This document shows positions 33,767 to 42,032 of a stretch of 64,000 nucleotides of DNA, piece by piece. Under the pieces are notes generated by a model that was given only the letters and a program-made list of their open reading frames with translations, did no database searches and had not been told where the DNA came from. The translations under genes and the position numbers were made by a program. The DNA is from Streptococcus oralis. GTDB taxonomy: Bacteria > Bacillota > Bacilli > Lactobacillales > Streptococcaceae. Location: NCBI RefSeq assembly GCF_016127915.1, contig NZ_CP066059.1:1074001-1138000 (forward strand), in the 5' to 3' direction. Position 1 is the stretch's first letter. Each line of letters begins with the position of its first letter.

Positions 33767-35086
33767 ATGAGTTTATTAGGATTTGGAATAGTTATTCTTC
33801 ATATTTTTATTTTAACAATAAGCTATGAATTAATTTGTAAAGTAACTAAAAAAGAAAGATATTTATTTATAGCTTGTATATTTGTATATCAGTCTGTAGC
33901 TGAATTTTTCTTTGACTTTATTTCATTAGCTGGGTTAGGGATTGAAAAGTTTATATTTCCTTTTATTCTATATACTTCTATAGTAGTTTTAAAGAAGTAT
34001 GATAAGCATAAAGGAATGTTTATCAGTTTACTATTGTCTTTATTATATCATAGTACACATACTTTTTTATCAGTAACCCTATCCTCTATAACAGGTGATG
34101 CTTTTGTGATAGAACATGAAGTGATGTTTTATTTAGGAGTACTATTACTAACATATTTTATTATTAAAAAAATTATTACTTATTTCCATTTAGAACTTAC
34201 CTATTTTGATAAAGATTATCTGTATCCTTTTTTAAAAAAAGTAATAGTTGCTTTCTTTGGTTTGCATATCTTATTGTTTATTTCAGATATAGTAAGTACA
34301 ACTCATCATTTAAATAGCTTCGGAAGTATTTTATCAACCATTGTTTTTATTTGCTTGTTATTGATTTTCTTTGCAATGAATTCTCACAAGGTTCAAATTG
34401 AAAAAGAGATTGCTCTAAAACAAAAGAAATTTGAACAAAAACATTTACAGACTTATACTGATGAAATTGTGGAGTTGTATAATGAAATTCGAGGTTTTCG
34501 TCATGACTATGCAGGGATGCTTGTCAGCATGCAAATGGCGATTGACAGTGGAGATTTACAAGAAATTAACAGGGTTTACAATGAAGTCTTAGTAAAAGCA
34601 AATCAGAAATTGAGGTCAGAAAAATATACTTACTTTGATTTAAATAATATAGAAGATTCTGCTTTACGAAGTTTAATTGCTCAATCGATTGTCTATGCAC
34701 GAAAAAATGATGTAGAGTTTACATTGGAAGTAAAGGATATCATTACTAGACTGTCAATAGATTTACTTGATCTTGTTCGTATCATGAGCATTTTATTAAA
34801 CAATGCTGTTGAAGGTGCTGCAGATAGTTATTTGAAACAAATGGAAGTTGCAGTCATTAAAATGGATTTTGAAACAGTTATAGTTATCCAGAATTCATGC
34901 AAAATCACTATGACGCCTTCAGAGGACCTATTTGCCTTAGGTTTTTCTACCAAGGGAAGAAATAGAGGTCTAGGACTTAATAATGTCAAAGAGATTTTAG
35001 ATAAGTATGACAACATTATTTTAGAAACAGAGATGGAAGACAACACATTTAGACAAATTATTAGATTTAAGAGGGAATTCGAATGA
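33767..35086 (+). CDS. comD: Competence histidine kinase ComD
   Basis: A 439-residue HPK10-type sensor kinase that detects CSP. About six or seven membrane segments occupy residues 1-205, then a helical linker (KEIALKQKKFEQKHLQTYTDEI) and the phospho-acceptor motif FRHDYAG with His246. The ATPase region has the N-box ILLNNAVEGA and the glycine motif STKGRNRGLGLNN. The comD stop overlaps the comE start (ATGA). The N-terminal sensor half is expected to be specific to this CSP. Confidence 0.95.
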   Translation: MSLLGFGIVILHIFILTISYELICKVTKKERYLFIACIFVYQSVAEFFFDFISLAGLGIEKFIFPFILYTSIVVLKKYDKHKGMFISLLLSLLYHSTHTFLSVTLSSITGDAFVIEHEVMFYLGVLLLTYFIIKKIITYFHLELTYFDKDYLYPFLKKVIVAFFGLHILLFISDIVSTTHHLNSFGSILSTIVFICLLLIFFAMNSHKVQIEKEIALKQKKFEQKHLQTYTDEIVELYNEIRGFRHDYAGMLVSMQMAIDSGDLQEINRVYNEVLVKANQKLRSEKYTYFDLNNIEDSALRSLIAQSIVYARKNDVEFTLEVKDIITRLSIDLLDLVRIMSILLNNAVEGAADSYLKQMEVAVIKMDFETVIVIQNSCKITMTPSEDLFALGFSTKGRNRGLGLNNVKEILDKYDNIILETEMEDNTFRQIIRFKREFE

Positions 35087-35835
35087 AAGTATTAATTTTA
35101 GAAGATGTTATTGAACATCAAGTGAGACTAGAGAGAATATTAAATGAAATCTCGGAAGAATCGAATATTCCTATTTCATATAAGACAACAGGAAAAGTTC
35201 GTGAGTTTAAGGAATATATCGAAAATGATGAAGTAAACCAGCTTTATTTCCTAGATATCGATATTCATGGAATCGAGAAAAAAGGCTTTGAAGTGGCTCA
35301 ATTTATCCGTCATCACAATCCTTATGCTATTATTGTCTTTATTACTAGTCGCTCTGAATTTGCTACCTTAACGTACAAATACCAGGTATCAGCCCTAGAT
35401 TTTGTTGATAAAGATATCAATGATGAGTTGTTCAAAAAACGCATCGAGCAGAGTATTTTTTACACTAAGAGCATGCTGCTTGAAAACGAAGATGTTGTAG
35501 ACTATTTTGATTACAACTATAAAGGAAATGATTTGAAAATTCCTTACCATGACATTTTGTATATCGAAACCACAGGAGTTTCTCATAAACTTCGGATTAT
35601 TGGTAAGAATTTTGCTAAAGAATTCTATGGAACTATGACAGATATTCAGGAAAAGGACAAACATACCCAGCGATTTTATTGCTCCCATAAATCTTTCCTT
35701 GTCAATGTGGGAAATGTGAGAGAAATTGATCGAAAGAATTTAGAAGTTGTTTTTTATGAAGATCATCGTTGTCCAATTACTCGTTTAAAAGTCCGCAAAC
35801 TAAAAGATATTCTAGAGAAAAAATCTAAAAAGTGA
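35083..35835 (+). CDS. comE: Competence response regulator ComE
   Basis: A 250-residue AgrA-type regulator. The receiver domain has the phospho-acceptor Asp58 in YFLDIDIHG; a LytTR DNA-binding domain fills about 145-245. Phosphorylated by ComD, it activates comCDE and early competence genes through direct-repeat boxes such as that at 33506-33535. Translation is coupled to comD. The gene ends directly before the tRNA-Glu promoter. Confidence 0.96.
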   Translation: MKVLILEDVIEHQVRLERILNEISEESNIPISYKTTGKVREFKEYIENDEVNQLYFLDIDIHGIEKKGFEVAQFIRHHNPYAIIVFITSRSEFATLTYKYQVSALDFVDKDINDELFKKRIEQSIFYTKSMLLENEDVVDYFDYNYKGNDLKIPYHDILYIETTGVSHKLRIIGKNFAKEFYGTMTDIQEKDKHTQRFYCSHKSFLVNVGNVREIDRKNLEVVFYEDHRCPITRLKVRKLKDILEKKSKK

Positions 35836-35863
35836 TTGACAATTAGTAAGAAATTGATATAAT
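35836..35863 (+). promoter_or_regulatory. Promoter of the tRNA-Glu/tRNA-Asn pair
   Basis: TTGACA (35836-35841), 16-base spacer, TATAAT (35858-35863). The -35 abuts the comE stop codon, so the promoter starts immediately after the gene. Confidence 0.85.
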
Positions 35864-35886
35864 GGTTATATCTGCTACAGATAGAT

Positions 35887-35958
35887 GGTCCGTTGGTCAA
35901 GGGGTTAAGACACCGCCTTTTCACGGCGGTAACACGGGTTCGAATCCCGTACGGACTA
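35887..35958 (+). tRNA. tRNA-Glu (UUC)
   Basis: A 72-base cloverleaf with anticodon TTC, identical in sequence to the minus-strand copy at 15886-15957. Confidence 0.97.
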
Positions 35959-35963
35959 TTTTA

Positions 35964-36037
35964 TCCGCCATAGCTCAGTTGGTAGTAGCGCATGACTGTT
36001 AATCATGATGTCGTAGGTTCGAGTCCTACTGGCGGAG
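35964..36037 (+). tRNA. tRNA-Asn (GUU)
   Basis: A 74-base cloverleaf with anticodon GTT, five bases after tRNA-Glu. Identical to the minus-strand copy at 10690-10763. Confidence 0.97.
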
Positions 36038-36042
36038 TCAGA

Positions 36043-36072
36043 TAAAAAAAGAACACCATTGGTGTTCTTTTT
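36043..36072. terminator. Bidirectional terminator between tRNA-Asn and the TetR gene
   Basis: AAAAAAGAACACC / GGTGTTCTTTTTT inverted repeat with a two-base loop serves the tRNA pair on the plus strand and the TetR gene on the minus strand. Confidence 0.88.
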
Positions 36073-36614
36073 TAGTTAACATCACCTAACATTTTCATAA
36101 GGAAGTCTGTCATTTCTTGCGGACTTTCTTTTTTTCCGTGAGCAATCCAAGTCTGGCAAACACCAAATAGGGCATTTGTTAGATAAATACTGCTGTATTC
36201 TAATTCTATTGGAGTGAGTTGTAATTTCATAAAGCGTTTCTGAAGGTCGGTGCTAAGCATAATGTGAAGCTTATTTCTCAAGAAATTTTGGATTTCTTTT
36301 GTCCCATTTTCAGATAAGAGTGCAGCCAAGAGTGGCTCAGACTCTAAATATTCAAATACTTCTAAAATAGCATCTCTTTTGCGATGAGCATGTTTTTGGA
36401 AAATATACTCAAAGGTATGAAATAGCTTACTTTGGTAGAGTTCAATCATATCATACTTATCCTTGTAGTGAGTGTAAAAGCTGGAACGACTAATTCCGGC
36501 TTTTTCTGCTAACTTGACAGTAGAAATTTGATCAAAGGGCTGGTCCATCAATAATTGAACCATGGCATTTTCGATAATTCGTTTTGTTTTTAAACGTTTG
36601 TTACTTTCTTTCAT
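36072..36614 (-). CDS. TetR/AcrR family transcriptional regulator
   Basis: A 180-residue repressor-like protein. Residues about 11-55 form the TetR DNA-binding domain (ISTVKLAEKAGISRSSFYTHYKDKYDM); the C-terminal helical part is expected to bind a ligand and dimerise. It is divergently transcribed from the Pip-like gene, the usual sign that it controls its neighbour. Two related inverted repeats lie in the gap at 36637-36651 and 36713-36731. The ligand is not predictable. Confidence 0.88.
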   Translation of the reverse strand: MKESNKRLKTKRIIENAMVQLLMDQPFDQISTVKLAEKAGISRSSFYTHYKDKYDMIELYQSKLFHTFEYIFQKHAHRKRDAILEVFEYLESEPLLAALLSENGTKEIQNFLRNKLHIMLSTDLQKRFMKLQLTPIELEYSSIYLTNALFGVCQTWIAHGKKESPQEMTDFLMKMLGDVN

Positions 36615-36636
36615 AATTTCTCCTCGTATACAAAAA

Positions 36637-36651
36637 TAGACTATGTGTCTA
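36637..36651. promoter_or_regulatory. Candidate TetR operator 1
   Basis: Palindrome TAGAC-TATGT-GTCTA, 22 bases before the tetR start. On the opposite strand it reads TTTAGACACATAGTCTA, sharing TTTAGACA with operator 2. Confidence 0.55.
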
Positions 36652-36669
36652 AAAAAGTATTTTTTTATC

Positions 36670-36731
36670 TTGTAATTTGGATTTTTTGATGTATAATCTA
36701 TTATATCAAAATTTTAGACAATATGTTTAAA
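36670..36731 (+). promoter_or_regulatory. Promoter of the pip-like gene with candidate TetR operator 2
   Basis: TTGTAA (36670-36675), 16-base spacer, TATAAT (36692-36697). Just downstream TTTAGACA-ATA-TGTTTAAA (36713-36731) is a near-perfect inverted repeat where a repressor would block initiation. Confidence 0.6.
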
Positions 36732-36743
36732 AAAGGAGGAAAC

Positions 36744-39398
36744 ATGTTTAAAGAATGGAAAGCAATATTTAAAAAACCGACCTTTATCATTGTAATGATA
36801 GGGATTTCTCTCATTCCAGCTTTATACAACATTATATTTTTATCATCCATGTGGGATCCATATGGTCAAGTATCGGAGTTACCTGTGGCAGTTGTCAATA
36901 AAGATAAGGAAGCTTCTTATAATGGACAGACAATGACAATTGGTGAAGACATGGTGTCTAATTTAAAAGAAAATAAGGCTTTAGATTTTCACTTTGTTAA
37001 TGAAGAGGAAGGGGAAAAAGGGCTAGAAGATGGTGACTACTACATGGTAGTAACTTTACCAAGTGACTTATCTGAAAAAGCTACTTCTATCCTAACGAAT
37101 CATCCTGAACAGATGCAAATTGATTATCAGACGTCAAGTGGGCATAGCTTTATTGCAAGTAAGATGAGTGATTCTGCAATGACACAATTAAAACAAACCG
37201 TCTCTACTAATGTTACTGAAACGTACACTAAGGCTTTATTTCAAAAAATGAATGATTTGAAGTCTGGAATAAATAAAGCAACTGAGGGAAGTGAACAATT
37301 GGCTAATGGAGCCGATCAGTTGGTGACGGGAAGTCAAACGTTGACGACAAATCTTAATACTCTAGCTAACTCAAGTGTAACTTTTTCAAATGGAGCGGAT
37401 CAATTTACAAAAGGCTTATCTAGCTATGTGTCTGCTATAGAGCAATTACATATTGGTTTAGGAACTTTTAATAGTGGTTTACAAAGTTATACAAATGCTG
37501 TCTCACAAGTTGACACTGGACTTGGTCAATTAGCTTCAAAAACTCCTGAGTTGGTGACAGGTGTAAATCAGCTAAATACAGGTATAAAGTCTTATACAGG
37601 TGGCGTTTCACAACTGGATACAGGTCTCAATCAATTTTCAGTTGGTGTAAATGCTTATACAAGTAGTGTGAAAGAACTTTCTAACGGAACAAGTCAATTA
37701 TCCAATCAATCAGATACACTAAGAGATGGAATGGAGCAATTAAATACTGGTATTAAAGAAATTTCAAGCCAATTAGAGTCCTCATCTCAACAAAGTGAAG
37801 AAATAGCGCAAATGGCAAAAAGCTTAGGAGAACTAAATAAAACACTACAAGCTCTTACAATATCAGATAATACTCAACTGAAAAGTACATTGTCAGAAGC
37901 TTTGCCAAATCTAACAACTCTTGCTCAGGATATTGTGACCAAAAGTCAGACAGAACAAGAGAAAACTCTTACTAACCTTCAATCAACAGCTACTTATCAA
38001 TCTCTTACAGAGGAACAAAAGAAAGAACTGACAGAAGCTATTTCTAAAAATTCTAGTTCTACTATTGAGTCAGCAAAAACAATTTTAACGACAGTAGGAG
38101 GATTGAAAGAAAGTATAGAGAATTCAGAACAACAAGTATCTAATCTATCTGATGTGCAGACGAAAGCAAATCAACTCTTACCTGCAGCATCTAGCTCCTT
38201 GACAACATTGTCAAATGGATTTACAAAATTGCAAACTGCTTTAGATAATCAGTTGGTTCCAGGAAGTCAGTCAATTGAAAAAGGGGTTGTAAACTATACT
38301 AAGGGACTGAACACAATTTCTATAGGTGCCAATAAACTAAGTGAAAAGAATGCAAACTTAACAACTAGTCTAGATCAATTAGTTTCTAGATCAAGTAAGT
38401 TGACAGAAAATACATCAACCTTGACAGCTGGAGCAGATGCGCTAGCTGGAAAAACTCCAGAATTAGTATCAGGTATAGAAAGTTTGTCATCTGGTTCTGC
38501 TCAATTGAATAATAAGAGTCCAGAGCTAATAGCAGGTCTTACTAAATTACAATTTGGCTCTGGTCAATTAACAGATAAATCAACACAGTTACTTTCTGCA
38601 GCATCTCAACTAGGAAGTGGCGCTATGAAGATTGCAGATGGTGCTGGAAAACTAGCAGATGGTGGAACAACCTTAACCTCTAGTCTTGAAGATTTACAGA
38701 CAGGAGTTGATTCATTAGGACAAGGATTAGGCAATGCTAATAATCAACTCAAATCAGCTTCGACAGAATCTAAAAATGCAGAAACATTATCTGAACCTCT
38801 AGTTCTTTCAAAAACAGATAACGACCAAGTTCCTGTAAATGGGATTGCCATGGCTCCTTATATGATATCAGTTGCTCTTTTTGTTGCTGCTATATCTACC
38901 AATATGATTTTTGCTAAGTTGCCTTCTGGACGTCATCCAGAGAGTCGTTGGGCTTGGTTGAAGTCTCGCTCTGAAATAAATGGGATTATAGCTGTCTTAG
39001 CAGGTGTTTTAGTTTATGGAGGTGTCCATCTTATTGGATTGACTGCGAACCATGAGATGAGGACCTTGGTTCTAATTATAATCACAAGTTTAGCTTTCAT
39101 GTCTATGGTGACAGCTTTAACAACTTGGAATAGCCGTATTGGAGCTTTCTTCTCTCTTATTTTACTTTTATTACAGTTAGCATCAAGTGCAGGGACCTAT
39201 CCCCTTGCTTTGACAAATGATTTCTTCAAAGGTGTCAATCCTTGGTTACCAATGAGTTATTCTGTATCAGGCTTACGACAAACAATTTCTATGACAGGAA
39301 ATATTCATCATCAAGTGATTTTCCTTATTATAACTCTAGCTTTCTTTACTGCTTTAGGTATGCTAGCTTATCAACCTAAGAAAATGGAAGAAGATTAA
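36744..39398 (+). CDS. YhgE/Pip domain membrane protein
   Basis: An 884-residue protein of the phage-infection-protein (Pip/YhgE) family. One N-terminal membrane helix (about 11-30) is followed by a long extracytoplasmic region (about 50-690) of heptad-like repeats such as GADQL, GLGQL and LNTGI, and by five or six C-terminal membrane segments resembling an ABC-2 permease. ATG at 36744 is chosen because AAGGAGG lies seven bases upstream; the earlier ATG at 36723 falls inside the operator. The Lactococcus relative serves as a phage receptor, but the streptococcal role is unknown. Probably controlled by the divergent TetR protein. Confidence 0.85.
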   Translation: MFKEWKAIFKKPTFIIVMIGISLIPALYNIIFLSSMWDPYGQVSELPVAVVNKDKEASYNGQTMTIGEDMVSNLKENKALDFHFVNEEEGEKGLEDGDYYMVVTLPSDLSEKATSILTNHPEQMQIDYQTSSGHSFIASKMSDSAMTQLKQTVSTNVTETYTKALFQKMNDLKSGINKATEGSEQLANGADQLVTGSQTLTTNLNTLANSSVTFSNGADQFTKGLSSYVSAIEQLHIGLGTFNSGLQSYTNAVSQVDTGLGQLASKTPELVTGVNQLNTGIKSYTGGVSQLDTGLNQFSVGVNAYTSSVKELSNGTSQLSNQSDTLRDGMEQLNTGIKEISSQLESSSQQSEEIAQMAKSLGELNKTLQALTISDNTQLKSTLSEALPNLTTLAQDIVTKSQTEQEKTLTNLQSTATYQSLTEEQKKELTEAISKNSSSTIESAKTILTTVGGLKESIENSEQQVSNLSDVQTKANQLLPAASSSLTTLSNGFTKLQTALDNQLVPGSQSIEKGVVNYTKGLNTISIGANKLSEKNANLTTSLDQLVSRSSKLTENTSTLTAGADALAGKTPELVSGIESLSSGSAQLNNKSPELIAGLTKLQFGSGQLTDKSTQLLSAASQLGSGAMKIADGAGKLADGGTTLTSSLEDLQTGVDSLGQGLGNANNQLKSASTESKNAETLSEPLVLSKTDNDQVPVNGIAMAPYMISVALFVAAISTNMIFAKLPSGRHPESRWAWLKSRSEINGIIAVLAGVLVYGGVHLIGLTANHEMRTLVLIIITSLAFMSMVTALTTWNSRIGAFFSLILLLLQLASSAGTYPLALTNDFFKGVNPWLPMSYSVSGLRQTISMTGNIHHQVIFLIITLAFFTALGMLAYQPKKMEED

Positions 39399-39430
39399 AA
39401 AGATTGGCCAAGGAATTGGTCAATCTTTTT
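39397..39430. terminator. Bidirectional terminator between the pip-like gene and yfhO
   Basis: AAAAAGATTG / CAATCTTTTT inverted repeat, with inner GGCCA / TGGT pairing, between convergent genes. Confidence 0.85.
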
Positions 39431-41972
39431 CTGTCTTAGATAAATTTCGTCTGTGATTATAGATCCCAAAAAGAAGAAGGGCAGTTAGTGAGCAGGCTGC
39501 TCCAATAACAAAACCATTGGGGATAAAGGAAAGTGTAATGGTGCCTTTTCCCTTTGAAACATCAACTTTCATAAAACCAGTCTGAGCCTGCTTGATTTCA
39601 AGTTTTTTCCCATCTTGGTATGCAGACCAACCTTTGTCATAAGGAATAGTGAAGAAAATAGAGGTATCTTGTTTGACTTCATATGTAGCAAAGACTTTAT
39701 TTTTAGAGGTGGATACTTCTACAGGTTGTTCTTTAATCTTTTGGATTGCTTCAGTAAGAGCCTGAGTATCTAAACGATAGAAGGTTGGAGATTCAAATGA
39801 CACCTGAGAATTTCCAGGGAAACTAACACTGATATTGAAGGTTTGTTGTTCTTCAGTATAACCCAAATTAAAGAAATTAAATGCATTGTCAGTTGTAAAA
39901 GTCTTTTTTTCACCGTTGACAAGGATGTCGACTTTCTTTTGTTTATCATTCGTAAAATGAAGATTTGAAAAAGAGAGATAGACTTGGCTATTTTGAGGAA
40001 CCTCAATTTGATAATCAATCTTTGCATCTTCATTCGCAGAACCTGTGATGCTCATTAAACCATCTGAATTATCTGTTTTATCATATGCTATTTGGGAGAA
40101 GTAATCTAAGTTGAGATTAGCAAGCTGGTTTATAAATAAAGCCTGATTATCCAGAGTGTGATTATTAAAGTTTACATCTGTGTAAATAGATTGAGTGGCA
40201 AAAGCAATGGGTAAAGAGAGTTGATTTTTATATAAGGTTAAATGATCCTTTTGATAAATCTCTTGAAAGCCATACTTATCAAGTGAATTTTCAGAAATAT
40301 TGTACTGGATTCCAAATAAACTATCTGCTAAAAGACTGTTATTAGCATAACGGAGATTGAGGTTGGTTCCAGAGGATTTGAATCCTAGTTTATCCAAACT
40401 AGTGCTAGTTGAACGATTTCGTACAGACGAGAATTGAGAGATTCCATTGTAGTTAAATTTCATACTGTCATTGCCTGTCTGAATTTGCAGTTTCTCAGTA
40501 CGTGTAAATGGATCGTCAATTTGGTTTAGAATGGATTCCATAGCGGTGATATCTCTATTATAGGCGTTACGAGAAGCAAAGGCCCATTCTTTAGCTATTC
40601 CTTCCATTTGAGATGATGCATTTAAGCTTATCTCAGCTGTTATAAATAAAGACAAAAGAATTGCAAATAGATTTATAGAGATAAATTTTCTAATGACTGC
40701 AAGAAGTAAAATAGCATAAACTAGAAGAAATTCAAGAGTGAGTAGGATATTCAAATCAGTTAAAAAAGAATAGTGTGATTTAAAATAGACAGTAGCCAAA
40801 AATCCTGTTAGTACAAGAAAAAGTGAGACAAATAGATTCCAGAGCTTCAGTTCTTTCAAGCGATTTAAGACTTCTGCTGCAGTATAAATTAACAGAGTGG
40901 AAAAAATCCAAGCATAGCGATGCAAAAACATATTTGGGGTATGCATCCCTTGCCAAAATAAATCAAGTGCTTCTATGTAAAAGCTTGTTATTAAAAAAGC
41001 AAAGAAAATTGCATAGGTAAGTTTCACGTGAAACTTAATAGATTTTATTGTGAAAAATAGAATGGTTAAAATAAAAGGAAGCAATCCAACAAAAATCATT
41101 GGTATAGATCCATACTTAGTTGTATCAAAAGATCCGATGAATTGTTTTGCGAAAATATCCAGATACCAGCTACTATCTGTTTTTAATTTTGTGATGGCGG
41201 TTAACTTCTCACCATGAGTTTGTAAATCAAACAGTGTAGGAAGAGTCATAATCAAACTAGCCATTCCAGCTAAAAAGGAGGTAACAACAAAATCAAGAAA
41301 AGATGATTTTCGAGTTTTAAAGTCCCAAGAAATTTGGCAGAGATACCAGAAAATAAGAAACAATGCTGTCATATACCCAAAATAATAATTTTGAATAAAT
41401 AAGATTGACAAACTTGTAAAGTATAGTAGGCGCTTCTTTTGTGTTATAAGTAGGTATAAACCAGTTATAATTAAAGGAATCAAGATAAAAACATCTAGCC
41501 AGGTTTTTATCTCTAACTGACTAATGGTAAAACTCATTAGAGCATAGGAAGTAGATAAGGCAAGTTTTAAAAATTTTGGGATATCTTTAAATAATCTAGT
41601 CAAACTAAAGAAGGTTGACAGACCAATCAATCCAAATTTTAAGAGAGTGGTCAGATAAACAGCATCTGGCATATTCGACAGATTAAAAAAGTAAACCAGA
41701 GGTGAGAGAAAACTACCCAAGTAATAACTAGATAGAGCATAGAAATTCAGTCCGAGGCCACTTGTAAAGGTGTAAAACAAACTACCATTTCCATGCAGAA
41801 TATTTCGTAAAGCTACATCAAAAATAACGTATTGATGGAAACCATCTCCTAATAGTGGAGATGCATCGCTATTCCAGTAGATACCTTGAGTTAGGTATAC
41901 TCCAGTCATAATTACTAAAGGAATGATGAAAGAAACAAAATAGGTCCAATATGTTTTAAAAAATGATTTCAT
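39420..41972 (-). CDS. YfhO family membrane protein
   Basis: An 850-residue polytopic protein with about twelve membrane segments in the first 470 residues, a large extracytoplasmic domain and a C-terminal membrane helix. YfhO-family proteins have the architecture of GT-C glycosyltransferases; in Bacillus and Listeria relatives they act in lipoteichoic acid glycosylation. The first loop YWNSDASPLLGDGFHQY carries the acidic residues expected for metal or substrate binding. It ends at the shared terminator. A perfect parS-like palindrome lies inside at 41019-41036. Confidence 0.82.
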   Translation of the reverse strand: MKSFFKTYWTYFVSFIIPLVIMTGVYLTQGIYWNSDASPLLGDGFHQYVIFDVALRNILHGNGSLFYTFTSGLGLNFYALSSYYLGSFLSPLVYFFNLSNMPDAVYLTTLLKFGLIGLSTFFSLTRLFKDIPKFLKLALSTSYALMSFTISQLEIKTWLDVFILIPLIITGLYLLITQKKRLLYFTSLSILFIQNYYFGYMTALFLIFWYLCQISWDFKTRKSSFLDFVVTSFLAGMASLIMTLPTLFDLQTHGEKLTAITKLKTDSSWYLDIFAKQFIGSFDTTKYGSIPMIFVGLLPFILTILFFTIKSIKFHVKLTYAIFFAFLITSFYIEALDLFWQGMHTPNMFLHRYAWIFSTLLIYTAAEVLNRLKELKLWNLFVSLFLVLTGFLATVYFKSHYSFLTDLNILLTLEFLLVYAILLLAVIRKFISINLFAILLSLFITAEISLNASSQMEGIAKEWAFASRNAYNRDITAMESILNQIDDPFTRTEKLQIQTGNDSMKFNYNGISQFSSVRNRSTSTSLDKLGFKSSGTNLNLRYANNSLLADSLFGIQYNISENSLDKYGFQEIYQKDHLTLYKNQLSLPIAFATQSIYTDVNFNNHTLDNQALFINQLANLNLDYFSQIAYDKTDNSDGLMSITGSANEDAKIDYQIEVPQNSQVYLSFSNLHFTNDKQKKVDILVNGEKKTFTTDNAFNFFNLGYTEEQQTFNISVSFPGNSQVSFESPTFYRLDTQALTEAIQKIKEQPVEVSTSKNKVFATYEVKQDTSIFFTIPYDKGWSAYQDGKKLEIKQAQTGFMKVDVSKGKGTITLSFIPNGFVIGAACSLTALLLFGIYNHRRNLSKTEKD
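41019..41036. promoter_or_regulatory. parS site (ParB-binding) inside yfhO
   Basis: AAGTTTCACGTGAAACTT is a perfect 18-base palindrome containing the parS core GTTTCACGTGAAAC. About 10-11 kb from oriC on the right arm. Confidence 0.85.
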
Positions 41973-41992
41973 GTTACCTCGTAGAATGATAG

Positions 41993-42023
41993 AAAACTCA
42001 GTTGGTTACCCCAACTGAGTTTT
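41993..42023. terminator. Terminator after the ABC-F gene
   Basis: AAAACTCAGTTGG / CCAACTGAGTTTT inverted repeat, a 13-base stem, just downstream of the ABC-F stop on the minus strand and before yfhO. Confidence 0.85.
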
Positions 42024-42032
42024 GAAGTCTTA

